The notes beneath the pieces were generated by a model that searched no databases, was not told the DNA's origin, and saw only the letters and a list, made by a program, of their open reading frames with translations. Position numbers and translations under genes: made by a program. Shown piece by piece: positions 1-13,415 of a stretch of DNA of 64,000 nucleotides. Within the stretch, counting starts at the first letter, position 1, and every line of letters begins with the position of its first letter. The DNA comes from Camelus bactrianus (lineage: Eukaryota > Chordata > Mammalia > Artiodactyla > Camelidae): assembly GCF_048773025.1 (NCBI RefSeq), contig NC_133569.1:7192001-7256000 (forward strand). Direction: 5' to 3'.

Positions 1-1990
1 AGAAACCAGAGTAAAAGTTTCTCCTGCAACCCGTTCCCTTTGTGCTAGATGAACGAACGTCTCTCCACATGCTCAGTTCTGAGAGATACGTGTGTGTGAA
101 AGCCATCCTTCACCTAGCTTGTTGCGAACACAAAGTTTCTCTTCAGTTGCAAACTCCACTCCATACATATATATGGGGAGGTACAAGCTCCAACTCGGTT
201 TTACAGTGAAAAGTGCAGGAACTTCAAACCGGCACTAGGAAACAGACTGAGAAACCAGAGGAAAAATTTCTCCTGCAACCCTTTCCCTTTGTGCTGGATG
301 AACGAACGTCTCTCCACATGCTCAGTTCTGAGAGATAATTGGGTGTGAAAGCCGTCCTTCACCTAGCTTGTTGGGAATACAAAGTTTCTGTTCAGTTGCT
401 AATTCCACTCCATACATATATATGGGGACGTACTAGCTCCAACTCAGTTTTACAGTGAAAGCTGCAGGAACTTCAAACCGGCACTAGGAAACAGACTGAG
501 ATACCACAGTAAAAGTTTCTCCTGCAACCCGTTCCCTTTGTGCTAGATGAACGAACGTCTCTCCACAAGCTCATTTCTGAAGAGATAATTGTGTTTGAAA
601 GCCGTCCTTCACCTAGCTTGTTGGGAACACAAAGTTTCTCTTCAGTTGCAAACTCCACTCCATACATATATATGGGGAAGCACTAGCTCCAACTCGGTTT
701 TACAGTGAATACTGCAGGAACTTCAAACCGGCTGTAGTAAACAGACTGAGAAACCAGAGTAATAGTTTCTCCTGCAACCCGTTCCCTTTGTGCTAGATGA
801 ACGAACGTCTCTCCACATGCTCAGTTCTGAGAGATAAGTGTGTGTGAAAGCCGTCCTTCACCTAGCTTGTTGGGAACACAAAGTTTCTCTTCATTTGCAA
901 ACTCCATTACATACATATATATGGGGTGGTACTAGCTCCAACTCGGTTTTACAGTGAAAACTGCAGGAACTTCAAACCTGCACTAGGAAACAGACGGAGA
1001 AACCAGAGTAAAAGTTTCTCCTGCAAACCGTTCCCTGTGTGCTAGATGAACGAACGTCTCTGCACATGTTCAGTTCTGAGAAATATGTGTGTGTGAAAGC
1101 CGTCCTTCACCTAGCTTGTTGGGAACAAAAAGTTTCTCTTCAGTTGCAGACTCCCCTCGATACATATATATGGGGAGGGACTAGCTCCAACTCCGTTTTA
1201 CAGTGAAAACTGCAGGAACTTCAAACCGGCACTAGGAAACAGACTGAGAAACCAGAGTAAAAGTTTCTCCTGCAAACCGTTCCCTTTGTGCTAGATGAAC
1301 GAACGTCTCTCCACATGCTCATTTCTGAGAGATAAATGTGTGTGAAAGCCGTCCTTCACCTAGCTTGTTGGGAACACAATGTTTCTCTTCAGATGCAAAC
1401 TCCACTCCATACATATATATGGGGAGGTACAAGCTCCAACTCGGTTTTACAGTGAAAACTGCAGGAACTTCCAACCGGCACTAGGAAACAGACTGAGAAA
1501 CCAGAGAAAAGTTTCTCCTGCAACCCGTTCCCTTTGTGCTAGATGAACGATCGTCTCTCCACATGCTCATTTGTGAGAGATAAGTGTGTGAAAGCCGTCC
1601 TTCACCTAGCTTGTTGGGAAAACAAAGTTTCTTTTCAGTTGCTATCTCCACTCCATACATATATATGGGGAGGTACTAGCTCCAACTCTGTTTTACAGTG
1701 AAAACTGCAGGAACTTCAAACCGACACTAGGAAACAGACTGAGAAACCAGAGTAAAAGTTTCTCCTGCAACCCGTTCCCTTTGTGCTAGATGAACGAACT
1801 TCTCTCCACATGCTCAGTTCTGAGAGAGAAGTGTGTGTGAAAGCCGTCCTTCACCTAGCTTGTTGGGAACACAAAGTTTCTTTTAAGTTGCAAACTCCAC
1901 TCCATACATATATATGGGGAGGTACTAGCTCGAACTCGGTTTTACAGTGAAAACTGCAGGAACTTCAACCCGGCACTAGGAAACAGACTG
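1..1990. repeat. Diverged left-edge monomers, including cassette Q copy 1
   Basis: About eight monomers with many private changes. The first four (to about 0.95 kb) form cassette Q: a monomer with AAAAGTGCAGG, one with GATAATTGGGTG (from 336) and GCTAATTCC, one with GATACCACAG (from about 501), and one ending GGCTGTAGTAAACAG (from about 730). The same order recurs near 34.1-34.85 and 37.1-37.85 kb. One monomer near 1,580 has a TG run one unit shorter. An S-type monomer (AGCTCGAACTCGG, about 1,927) closes the stretch. No gene is present. Confidence 0.7.
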
Positions 1991-2486
1991 AGAAACCAGA
2001 GAAAAGTTTCTCCTGCAACCCGTTCCATTTGTGCTAGATGAACGAACGTCTCTCCACATGCTCAATTCTGAGAGATTTGTGTGTGTGAAAGCCGTCCTTC
2101 ACCTAGCTTGTTGGGAACACAATGTTTCTCTTCAATTGCAATCTCCACTGCATACATATATATGGAGAGGTACTAGCTCCAACTCGGTTTTACAGTGAAA
2201 ACTGCAGGAAATTCTAAACGGCACTAGGAAACAGACTGAAAACCCAGAGTAAATGTTTCTCCTGCAACCAGTTCCCTTTGTGGCTGATGAACGAACGTCT
2301 CTCCACATGCTCAGTTCTGAGAGATAAGTGTGTGTGAAAGCCGTCATTCACCTAGCTTTTTGGGAACACAAAGTTTCTCTTAGGTTGCAAACTCCACTCC
2401 ATACATATATATGGGGAGGTACAAGCTCAAACTCGGTTTGCAGTGAAAACTGCAGGAACTTCAAACAGGCACTAGGAAACAGACTG
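1991..2486. repeat. W-X/R module, shortened (two monomers)
   Basis: A W monomer (GAGATTTGTG, CAATCTCC, GGAAATTCTAAACGG) is followed by a chimera. Its left part is X type (AAAACCCAGAG, TGTGGCTGATG) and its right part is R type (CTTAGGTTGC, CAAGCTCAAACTCGG, CAAACAGG). One monomer of the usual three is missing, as expected from unequal exchange between X and R. Confidence 0.65.
2439..2454. repeat. Extended hairpin TGCAGT-GAAA-ACTGCA (R subtype)
   Basis: In R-type monomers the sequence before the hairpin reads CGGTTTGCAG instead of CGGTTTTACAG. One T is lost and A becomes G, which lengthens the perfect stem from four to six base pairs around the same GAAA loop. The same form occurs in R monomers near 3,930, 5,170, 7,160, 8,400, 10,140, 12,125, 13,370, 14,860, 18,085, 20,570, 23,300 and 27,525. 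Confidence 0.7.
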
Positions 2487-3230
2487 AGAAACCAGAGTAA
2501 AAGTTTCTCCTGCAACCCATTCCCTTTGTGCTAGATGAACGAACGTCTCTCGACATGCTAGTTTCTGAGAGATAAGTGTGTGTGAAAGCCGTCCTTCACC
2601 TAGCTTGTTGGGAAAACAAAGTTTCTTTTCAGTTGCAAACTCCACTCCATACATATATATGGGGAGGTACTAGCTCCAACTCGGTTTTACAGTGAAAACT
2701 GCAGGAACTTCAAACCGGCACTAGGAAACAGACTGAGAAACCAGAGAAAATTTTCTCCTGTAAACCGTTCCCTTTGTGCTAGAAGAACGAACGTCTCTCC
2801 ACATGCTCAGTTCTGAGAGATAAGTTTGTGTGAAAGCCGTCCTTCACCTAGCTTGTTGGGAACCAAAGTTTCTTTTAAGTTGCAAACTCCACTCCGTACA
2901 TATATATGGGGAAGTACTAGCTCCAACTCGGTTTTACAGTGAAAACTGCAGGAACTTCAAACCGGCACTAGGAAACAGACTGAGAAACCAGAGAAAAGTT
3001 TCTCCTGCAACCCTTTCCATTTGTGCTAGATGAACGAACGTCTATCCACATGCTGAGTTCTGAGATATATGTGTGTGTGAAAGCCGTACTTCACCTAGCT
3101 TTTTGGGAACACATAGTTTCTCTTCATTTGCAAACTCCACTCGATACATATATATGGGAAGGGACTAGCTCCAACTCGGTTTTACAGTGAAAACTGCAGG
3201 AACTTCAAACCGGCACTAGGAAACAGACTG

Positions 3231-3975
3231 AGAAACCAGAGAAAAGATTCTGCTGTAACCCGTTCCATTTGTGCTAGATGAAAGAACGTCTCTCCACATG
3301 CTCAGTTCTGAGAGATTTGTGTGTGTGAAAGCCGTCCTTCACCTAGCTTGTTGGGAACACAAAGTTTCTCTTCAGTTGCAATCTCCAATGCATACATATA
3401 TATGGGGAGGTACTAGCTCCAACTCGGTTTTACAGTGAAAACTGCAGGAAATTCTAAACGGCACTAGGAAACAAACTGAAAACAAAGAGTAAAAGTTTCT
3501 CCTGCCACCAGTTCCCTTTGTGGCTGATGAACGAACGTCTCTCCACATGCTCAGTTCTGAGAGATAAGTGTGTGTGAAAGCCGTCCTTCACCTAGCTTGT
3601 TGGGAACACAAAGTTTCTCTTCAGTTGCAAACTCCACTCCATACATATATATGGGGAGGTACTAGCTCCAACTCGGTTTTACAGTGAAAACTGCAGGAAC
3701 TTCAAACCGGCAGTAGTAAACAGACTGAGAGAACAGAGTAAAAGTTTCTCCTGCAAACCGTTCCTTTTGTGCTAGAAGAACGAACGTCTCTCCACATGCT
3801 CAGTACTGAGAGATAAGTGTGTGTGAAAGCCGTCCTTCACCTAGCTTTTTGGGAACACAAAGTTTCTCTTAGGTTGCAAACTCCACTCCATACATATATA
3901 TGGGGAGGTACAAGCTCAAACTCGGTTTGCAGTGAAAACTGCAGGAACTTCAAACAGGCACTAGGAAACAGACTG
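3231..3975. repeat. W-X-R module, full (745 bp)
   Basis: Three monomers in the order W, X, R. The R monomer here starts after an AGAAGAACG variant that removes the usual TAG. This lets a 68-codon frame appear from a GTG in the TG run, one of several identical-phase frames in R monomers that are not credible genes. Confidence 0.7.
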
Positions 3976-4859
3976 AGAAACCAGAGTAAAAGTTTCCCCT
4001 GCAACCCATTCCCTTTGTGCTAGATGAACGAACGTCTCTCCACATGCTCATTTCTGAGAGATAAGTGTGTGTGAAAGCCGTCCTTCACCTAGCTTGTTGG
4101 GAAAACAAAGTTTCTTTTCAGTTGCAAACTCCACTCCATACATATATATGGGGAGGTACTAGCTCCAACTCGGTTTTACAGTGAAAACTGCAGGAACATC
4201 AAACCGGCACTAGGAAACAGACTGAGAAACCAGAGAAAAGTTTTTCCTGCAACCCTTTCCAATTGTGCTAGATGAACGAACGTCTCTCCACATGCTCAGT
4301 TCTGAGAGATATGTGTGTGTGAAAGCCGTCTTTCATCTAGCTTGTTGGGAACACAAAGTTTCTCTTCAGTTGCAAACTCCAATCTATACATATATATGGG
4401 GAGGGACTAGCTCCAACTCGGTTTTACAGTGAAAACTACAGGAACTTCATACCGGCACTAGGAAACAGACTGAGAAACCAGAGTAAAAGTTTCTCCTGCA
4501 ACCCATTCCCTTTGTGCTAGATGAACGAACGTCTCTCCACAAGCTCATTTCTGAGAAATAATTGTGTGTGAAAGCCGTTCTTCACATAGCTTGTTGGGAA
4601 CACAAAGTTTCTCTTCAGTTGAAAACTCCACTCCATACATATATATGGGGAAGTATTAGCTCCAACTTGGTTTTACAGTGAAAACTGCAGGAACTTCAAA
4701 CCGGCTGTAGTAAACAGACTGAGAAACCAGAGTAAAAGTTTCTCCTGCAACCCATTCCCTTTGTGCTAGATGAACGAACGTCTCTCCACATGCTCAGTTC
4801 TGAGAGATAAGTGTGTGTGAAAGCCGTCCTTCACATAGCTTGTTGGGAACACAAAGTTT

Positions 4860-7800
4860 CTCTTCAGTTGCCAACTCCACTCCGTAAATATATATGGGGA
4901 GGTACTAGCTCCAACTCGGTTTTACAGTGAAAACTGCAGGAACTTCAAACCGGCACTAGGAAAAAGACTGAGAAACCAGAGTAAAAGTTCCTCCTGCAAC
5001 CCGTTCCCTTTGTGCCAGAAGAACGAACGTCTCTCCACATGCTCAGTTCTGAGAGATAAGTGTGTGTGAAATCCGTCCTTCACCTAGCTTTTTGGGAACA
5101 CAAAGTTTCTCTTAGGTTGCAAACTCCACTCCATACATATATATGGGGAGGTACAAGCTCAAACTCGGTGTGCAGTGAAAACTGCAGGAACTTCAAACAG
5201 GCACTAGGAAACAGACTGAGAAACCAGAGTAAAAGTTTCTCCTGCAACCCATTCTCTTTGTGCTAGATGAACGAACGTCTCTCCACATGCTCATTTCTGA
5301 GAGAAAAGTGTGTGTGAAAGCCGTCCTTCACCTAGCTTGTTGGGAACACAAAGTTTCTTTTAAGTTGCAAACTCCACTCCGTACATATATATGGGGAGGT
5401 ACTAGCTCCAACTAGGTTTTACAGTGAAAACTGCAGGAACTTCAAACCGGCACTAGGAAACAGACTGAGAAACCAGAGTAAAGTTTCTCCTGCAACCATT
5501 TCCATTTGTGCTAGATGAACGAACGTCTCTCCACATGCTCAGTTCTGAGAGATATGTGTGTGTGAAAGCCGTCCTTCACCTAGCTTGTTGGGAACACAAA
5601 GATTTTCTTCAGTTGCATACTCCACTCGATACATATGTATGGGGAGGGTCTAGCTCCAACTCGGTTTTACAGTGAAAACTGCAGGAACTTCAAACCGGCA
5701 CTAGGAAACAGACTGAGAAATCAGAGTAAAAGTTTCTCCTGCAACCCGTTCCCTTTGTGCTAGATGAACGAACGTCTCTCCACATGCTCAGTTCTGAGAG
5801 ATATTTTTGTGTGAAAGCCGTCCTTCACCTAGCTTGTTGGGAACACAAAGTTTCTCTTAGGTTGCAAACTCCACTCCATACATATATATGGGTAGGTACA
5901 AGCTCAAACTCGGTTTTGCAGTGAAAACTGTAGGAACTTCAAACAGGCACTAGGAAACAGACTGAGAAACCTGAGTAAAAGTTTCTCCTGCAACCCATTC
6001 CCTTTGTGCTAGATGAACGAACGTCTCTCCACATGCTCATTTCTGATAGATAAGTGTGTGTGAAAGCCGTCCTTCACCTATCTTTTTGGGAAAACAAAGT
6101 TTCTTTTTAGTTGCAAACTCCACTCCATACATATATATGGGGATGTACTAGCTCCAACTCGGTTTTACAGTGAAAACTGCAGGAACTTCAAACCGGCACT
6201 AGGAAACAGACTGAGAAACCAGAGTAAAAGTTTCACCTGCAACCCGTTCCCTTTGTGCTAGATGAACGAACGTCTCTCCACATGCTCATTTCAGAGAGAT
6301 AAGTGTGTGTGAAAGCCGTCCTTCACCTTGCTTGTTGGGAAAACAAAGTTTCTTTTCAGTTGCAAACTCCACTCCATACATATATATGGGGAGGTACAAG
6401 CTCCAACTCGGTTTTACAGTGAAAACTGCAGGAACTTCAAACCGGCACTAGGAAACAGACAGAGAAACCAGAGAAAAGTTTCTCCTGAAACCCGTTCCCT
6501 TTGTGCTAGATGAACGAACGTCTCTCCACATGCTCAGTTCTGAGAGATTTGTGTGTGTGAAAGCCGTCCTTCACCTAGCTTGTAGGGAACACAAAGTTTC
6601 TCTTAAGTTGCAATCTCCAATGCATACATATATATGGGGAGGTACTAGCTCCAACTCGGTTTTACAGTGAAAACTGCAGGAAATTCTAAACGGCACTACG
6701 AAACAGACTGAAAACCCAGAGTAAAAGTTTCTCCTGCAACCAGTTCCCTTTGTGGCTGATGAACGAACGTCTCTCCACATCCTCAGTTCTGAGAGATGTG
6801 TGTGTGTGAAAGCCGTCCTTCACCTAGCTTGTTGGGAACACAAAGTTTCTCTTCAGTTGCCAACTCCACTCCGTACATATACAAGGGGAGGTACTAGCTC
6901 CAACTCGGTTTTACAGTGAAAACTGCAGGAACTTCAAACCGGCAGTAGTAAACAGACTGAGAAACCAGAGTAAAAGTTTCTCCTGCAACCCGTTCCCTTT
7001 GTGCTAGAAGAATGAACGTCTCTCCACATGCTCAGTTCTGAGAGATAAGTGTGTGTGAAAGCCGTCCTTCACGTAGCTTTTTGGGAACACAAAGTTTCTC
7101 TTAGGTTGCAAACTCCACTCCATACATATATATGGGGATGTACAAGCTCAAACTCGGTTTGCAGTGAAAACTGCAGGAACTTCAAACAGGCACTAGGAAA
7201 CAGATTGAGAAACCAGAGTAAAAGTATCCCCTGCAACCCATTCCCTTTGTGCTAGATGAACGAACGTCTCTCCACATGCTCATTTCTGAGAGATAAGTGT
7301 GTGTGAAAGCCGTCCTTCACCTAGCTTGTTGGGAAAACAAAGATTCTTTTCAGTTGCAAACTCCACTCCATACATATATATGGCGAGGTACTAGCTCCAA
7401 CTCGATTTTACAGTGAAAACTGCAGGAACTTCAAACCGGCACTAGGAAACAGACTGAGAAACCAGAGAAAAGTTTCTCCTGCAACCCGTCCCTTTGTGCT
7501 AGATGAACGAACGTCTCTCCACATGCTCATTTCTGTGAGATAAGTGTGTGTGAAAGCCATCCTTCACCTAGCTTGTTGGGAACACAAAGTTTCTTTTAAG
7601 TTGCCAACTCCAATCCGTACATATATATGGGTAGGTTCTAGCTCCAACTCGGTTTTACAGTGAAAACTGCAGGAACTTCAAACCGGCACTAGGAAACAGA
7701 CTGAGAAACCAGAGAAAAGTTTCTCCTGCAACCCTTTCCATTTGTGCTAGATGAACGAACGTCTCTCCACATGCTCAGTTCTGAGAGATATGTGTGTTTG

Positions 7801-9950
7801 AAAGCCGTCCTTCACCTAGCTTTTTGGGAACACAAAGTTTCTATTAAGTTGCAAACTCCACTCGATACATATATATGGGGAGGGACTAGCTCCAACTCGG
7901 TTTTACAGTGAAAACTGCAGGAACTTCAAACCGGCACTAGGAAACAGACTGAGAAACCAGAGTAAAAGTTTCTCCTGCAACCCGTTCCCTTTGTGCTAGA
8001 TGAACGAACGTCTCTCAACATGCTCAGTTCTGAGAGATAAGTGTGTGTGAAAGCCGTCCTTCACCTAGCTTGTTGGGAACACAAAGTATCTCTTCAGTTG
8101 CAAACTCCACTCCATACATATATATGGGGAGGTACTAGCTGCAACACGGTTTTACAGTGAAAACTGCAGGAACATCAAACCGGCAGTAGTAAACAGACTG
8201 AGAAACCAGAGTAAAAGTTCCTCCTGCAACCTGTTCCCTTTGTGCTAGAATAACGAACGTCTCTCCACATGCTCAGTTCTGAAAGATAAGTGTGTGTGAA
8301 AGCCGTCCTTCACCAACTTGTTGGGAACACAAAGTTTCCCTTAGGTTGCAAACTCCACTCCATACATATATATGGGGAGGTACAAGCTCAAACTCGGTTT
8401 GCAGTGAAAACTGCAGGAACTTCAAACAGGCACTAGGAAACAGACTGAGAAACCAGAGTAAAGTTTCTCCTGCAACCCATTCCCTTTGTGCTAGATGAAC
8501 GAACGTCTCTCCACATGCTCAGTTCTGAGAGATAAGTGTGTGTGAAAGCCGTCCTTCACCTAGCTTGTTGGGAACACAAAGTTTCTTTTAAGTTGCAAAC
8601 TCCACTCCGTACATATATATGGGGAGGTACTATCTCCAACTCGGTTTTACAGGGAAAACTGCAGGAACTTCAAACCGGCACTAGGAAACAGAATGAGAAA
8701 CCAGAGAAAAGTTTCTCCTGCAACCCTTTCAATTTGTGCTAGATGAACGAACTTCTCTCCACATGCTCAGTTCTGAGAGATATGTGTGTGTGAAAGCCGT
8801 CTTCACCTAGCTTGTTGGGAACACAAAGTTTCTCTTCAGTTGCAAACTCCACTCGATACATATATATGGGGAGGGACAAGCTCCAACTCGGTTTTACAGT
8901 GAAAACTGCAGGAACTTCAAACCGGAACTAGGAAACAGACTGAGAAACCAGAGTAAAAGTTTCTCCTGCAACCCGTTCCCTTTGTGCTAGATGAACGAAC
9001 GTCTCTCCACATGCTCAGTTCTGAGAGATAAGTGTGTGTGAAAGCCGTCCTTCACCTAGTATGTTGGGAAAACAAAGTTTATTTCCAGTTGCAAACTCCA
9101 CTCCATACATATATATGGGGAGGTACTAGCTCCAACTCGGTTTTACAGTGAAAACTGCACGAACTTCAAACCGGCACTAGGAAACAGACTGAGAAACCAG
9201 AGTAAAAGATTCTCCTGCAACCCGTTCCCTTTGTGCTAGATGAATGAACGTCTCTCCACATGCTCAGTTCTGAGAGAGAAGTGTGTGTGAAAGCCGTCCT
9301 TCACCTAGCTTGTTGGGAACACAAAGTTTCTTTTAAGTTGCAAATTCCACTCCATACATATATATGGGGAGGTACTAGCTCGAACTCGGTTTTACAGTGA
9401 AAACTGCAGGAGCTTCAAACCGGCACTAGGAAACAGACTGAGAAACCAGAGAAAAGTTTCTCCTGCAACCTGTTCCCTTTGTGCTAGATGAACGAACGTC
9501 TCTCCACATGCTCAGTTCTGAGAGATTTGTGTGTGTGAAAGCCTTCCTTCACCTAGCTTTTTGGGAACACAAAGTTTCTCTTCAGTTGCAATCTCCACTC
9601 CATACATATATATGGGGCGGTACTAGCTCCAACTCGGTTTTACAGTGAAAACTGCAGGAAATTCTAAACGGCACTAGGAAACAGACTGAAAACCCAGAGT
9701 AAAAGTTTCTCCTGCAACCATTTCCCTTTGTGGCTGATGAACGAACGTCTCTCCACATGCTCAGTTCTGAGAGATAAGTGTGTGTGAAAGCCGTCCTTCA
9801 CCTAGCTTGTTGGGAACACAAAGTTTCTCTTCAGTTGCAAACTCCAATCCATACATATATATGGGGAGGTATTGGCTCCAACTCGGTTTTACAGTGAAAA
9901 CTGCAGGAACTTCAAACCGGCAGTAGTAAACAGACTGAGAGACCTGAATA
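4860..9950. repeat. Displaced block L, left copy (~5.1 kb)
   Basis: Private marks CCGTAAATATATATGG (4,882), GGGTAGGTACAAGC (5,890), TAGAATAACG (8,247) and TAGTATGTTGGG (9,057) recur in the same order at 25,000, 26,256, 28,613 and 28,928. Offsets step from 20,118 to 20,366 to 19,871 bp, that is by whole monomers, so single monomers were gained or lost after the blocks separated. Confidence 0.75.
6463..7207. repeat. W-X-R module (745 bp), source or sister of 26,829-27,573
   Basis: W, X and R in order. The X monomer carries an odd TACATATACAAGGGG block at about 6,875. The copy at 26,829-27,573 lies 20,366 bp away and shares the module and its flanks. Confidence 0.7.
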
Positions 9951-10185
9951 AAAGTTTCTCCTGCAACCCGTTCCCTTTGTGCTAGAAGAACGAACGTCTC
10001 TCCACATGCTCAGTTCTGAGAGATAAGTGTGTGTGAAAGCCGTCATTCACCTAGCTTGTTGGGAACACAAAGTTTCTCTTAGGTTTCAAACTCCACTCCA
10101 TACATATATATGGGGAGGTACAAGCTCAAACTCGGTTTGCAGTGAAAACTGCAGTCACTTCAAACAGGCACTAGGAAACAGACTG
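9441..10185. repeat. W-X-R module (745 bp), preceded by an S monomer
   Basis: The S monomer (GAGAGAGAAGTG, AGCTCGAACTCGG at about 9,377) comes before W, X and R. Private marks GGGGCGG (9,614) and GCAGTCACTTC (about 10,151) recur exactly 3,230 bp downstream in the module at 12,671. Confidence 0.7.
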
Positions 10186-11428
10186 AGAAACCAGAGTAAA
10201 AGTATCTCCTGCAACCCGTTCCCTTTGTGCTAGATGAACGAACGTCTCTCCACATGCTCATTTCTGAGAGATAAGTGTGTGTGAAAGCCTTCCTTCGCCT
10301 TGCTTGTTGGGAACACAAAGTTTCTCTTCAGTTGCAAACTCCACTCCATACAAATATATGGCGAGGGACTAGCTCCAAATCGGTTTTACAGTGAAAACTG
10401 CAGGAACTTCAAACCGGCACTAGGAAACAGACTGAGAAACCAGAGAAAAGTTTCTCCTGCAACCCGTTCCCTTTGTGCTAGATGAACGAACGTCTCTCCA
10501 CATGCTCAGTTCTGAGAGATAAGTGTGTGTGAAAGCCGTCCTTCACCTAGCTTGTTGGGAACACAAAGTTTCTTTTAAGTTGCAAACTCCACTCCATACA
10601 TATATATGGCGAGGTACTAGCTCCAAATCGGTTTTACAGTGAAAACTGCAGGAACTTCAAACCGGCACTAGGAAACAGACTGAGAAACCAGAGTAAAAAT
10701 TTCTCCTGCAACCCGTTCCCTTTGTGCTAGATGAACGAACGTCTCTCCACATGCTCAGTTCTGAGAGATAAGTGTGTGTGAAAGCCGTCCTTCACCTAGC
10801 TTGTTGGGAACACAAAGTTTCTTTTAAGTTGCAAACTCCACTCCGTACATATATATGGCGAGGTACTAGCTCCAACTCGGTTTTACAGTGAAAACTGCAG
10901 GAACTTCAAACCGGCACTAGGAAACAGACTGAGAAACCAGAGTAAAAATTTCTCCTGCAACGCGTTCCCTTTGTGCTAGATGAAAGAACGTCTCTCCACA
11001 TGCTCAGTTCTGAGAGATAAGAGTGTGTGAAAGCCGTCCTTCACCTAGCTTGTTGGGAACACAAAGTTTCTTTTAAGTTGCAAACTCCACTCCGTACATA
11101 TACATGGGGAGGGACCAGCTCCAACTCGGTTTTACAGTGAAAACTGCAGGAACTTCAAACCGGCACTAGGAAACAGACTGAGAAACCAGAGAAAAGTTTC
11201 TCCTGCAACCCTTTCCATTTGTGCTAGATGAACGAACGTCTCTCCACATGCTCAGTTCTGAGAGATTTGTGTGTGTGAAAGCCGTCCTTCACCTAGCTTG
11301 TTGGGAACACAAAGTTTCTCTTCATTTGCAAACTCCACTCGATATATATATATGTGGAGGGACTAGCTCCAACTCGGTTTTACAGTGAAAACTGCAGGAA
11401 CTTCAAACCGGCACTAGGAAACAGACTG

Positions 11429-12173
11429 AGAAACCAGAGAAAATATTCTGCTGCAACCCGTTCCATTTGTGCTAGATGATCGAACGTCTCTCCACATGCT
11501 CAGTTCTGAGAGATTTGTGTGTGTGAAAGCCGTCCTTCACCTAGCTTGTTGGGAACACAAAGTTTCTCTTCAGTTGCAATCTCCAATGCATACATATATA
11601 TGGGGAGGTACTAGCTCCAACTCGGTTTTACAGTGAAAACTGCAGGAAATTCTAAACGGCACAAGGAAACAAACAGAAAACCCAGAGTAAAAGTTTCTCC
11701 TGCAACCTGTTCCCTTTGTGGCTGATGAACGAACGTCTCTCCACATGCTCAGTTCTGAGAGATAAGTGTGTGTTAAAGCCGTCCTTCACCTAGCTTGTTG
11801 GGAACACAAAGTTTCTTTTCAGTTGAAAACTCCTCTCCATACATATATATGGGGAGGTACTAGCTCCAACTCGGTTTTACAGTGAAAACTGCAGGAACTT
11901 CAAACCGGCAGTAGTAAACAGACTGAGAAACCAGAGTAAAAGTTTCTCCTGCAACCCGTTCTCTTTGTGCTAGAAGAACGAACGTCTCTCCACATGCTCA
12001 GTTCTGAGAGATAAGTGTGTGTGAAAGCCATCCTTCACCTAGCTTTTTGGGAACACAAAGTTTCTCTTAGGTTGCAAACTCCACTCCATACATATATAAG
12101 GGGAGGTACAAGCTCAAACTCGGTTTGCAGTGAAAACTGCAGGAACTTCAAACAGGCACTAGGAAACAGACTG
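11429..12173. repeat. W-X-R module (745 bp) with TATATAAGGGG in R
   Basis: W, X and R in order. Its R monomer reads TACATATATAAGGGGAGG, a change shared with the R monomers of the three copies downstream (about 14,825, 18,053, 20,537 and 23,268). This module is therefore close to the source of the 14-23 kb amplification. Confidence 0.65.
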
Positions 12174-12670
12174 TGAAACCAGAGTAAAAGTTTCTCCTGC
12201 AACCCATTCCCTTTGTGCTAGATGAACGAACGTCTCTCCACATGCTCATTTCTGAGAGAGAAGTGTGTGTGAAAGCCGTCCTTCACCTAGCTTGTTGGGA
12301 AAACAAAGTTTCTTTTCAGTTGCAAACTCCACTCCATACATATATATGGGGAGGTACTAGCTTCAACTCGGTTTTACAGTGAAAACTGCAGGAACTTCAA
12401 ACCGGCACTAGGAAACAGACTGAGAATCCAGAGAAAAGTTTCTCCTGCAACCCGTTCCCTTTGTGCTAGATGAACGAACGTCTCTCCACATGCTCAGTTC
12501 TGAGAGATAAGTGTGTGTGAAAGCCGTCCTTCACCTAGCTTGTTGGGAACACAAAGTTTCTTTTAAGTTGCAAACTCCACTCCGTACATATATATGGGGA
12601 GGTACTAGCTCCAACTCGGTTTTACAGTGAAAACTGCAGGAACTTCAAACCGGCACTAGGAAACAGACTG

Positions 12671-13415
12671 AGAAACCAGGGAAAAGTTTTTCCTGCAACC
12701 CTTTCCAATTGTGCTAGATGAACGAACGTCTCTCCACATGCTCAGTTCTGAGAGATATGTGTGTGTGAAAGCCGTCCTTCACCTAGCTTTTTGGGAACAC
12801 AAAGTTTCTCTTCAGTTGCAATCTCCACTCCATACATATATATGGGGCGGTACTAGCTCCAACTCGGTTTTACAGTGAAAACTGCAGGAAATTCTAAACG
12901 GCACTAGGAAACAGACTGAAAACCCAGAGTAAATGTTTCTCCTGCAACCATTTCCCTTTGTGGCTGATGAACGAACGTCTCTCCACATGCTCAGTTCTGA
13001 GAGATAAGTGTGTGTGAAAGCCGTCCTTCACCTAGCTTGTTGGGAACACAAAGTTTCTCTTCAGTTGCAAACTCCAATCCATACATATATATGGGGAGGT
13101 ATTGGCTCCAACTCGGTTTTACAGTGAAAACTGCAGGAACTTCAAACCGGCAGTAGTAAACAGACTGAGAGACCTGAATAAAAGTTTCTCCTGCAACCCG
13201 TTCACTTTGTGCTAGAAGAACGAACGTCTCTCCACATGCTCAGTTCTGAGAGATAAGTGTGTGTGAAAGCCGTCATTCACCTAGCTTGTTGGGAACACAA
13301 ATTTTCTCTTAAGTTGCAAACTCCACTCCATACATATATATGGGGAGGTACAAGCTCAAACTCGGTTTGCAGTGAAAACTGCAGTCACTTCAAACAGGCA
13401 CTAGGAAACAGACTG
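12671..13415. repeat. W-X-R module (745 bp), duplicate of 9,441-10,185
   Basis: Shares GGGGCGG and GCAGTCACTTC with the module 3,230 bp upstream. The left part of its first monomer (GGGAAAAGTTTTTCC, CCAATTGTGC) comes from another subtype, so the duplication joint lies inside this W monomer. Confidence 0.65.

Noticed and set aside
1927-1940. tRNA B-box-like CTCGAACTC in S monomers
   Set aside because: It does not match GGTTCGANTCC and no A-box or cloverleaf is present.
2328-2534. 68-codon forward frame beginning MCVKAV, repeated at many sites (3817, 5060, 7049, 8292 and others)
   Set aside because: It starts at a GTG in the TG run, lies at fixed phase in R monomers, and opens only because one T is missing in the CGGTTT tract. 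It is a by-product of the satellite, with no codon or domain signal.
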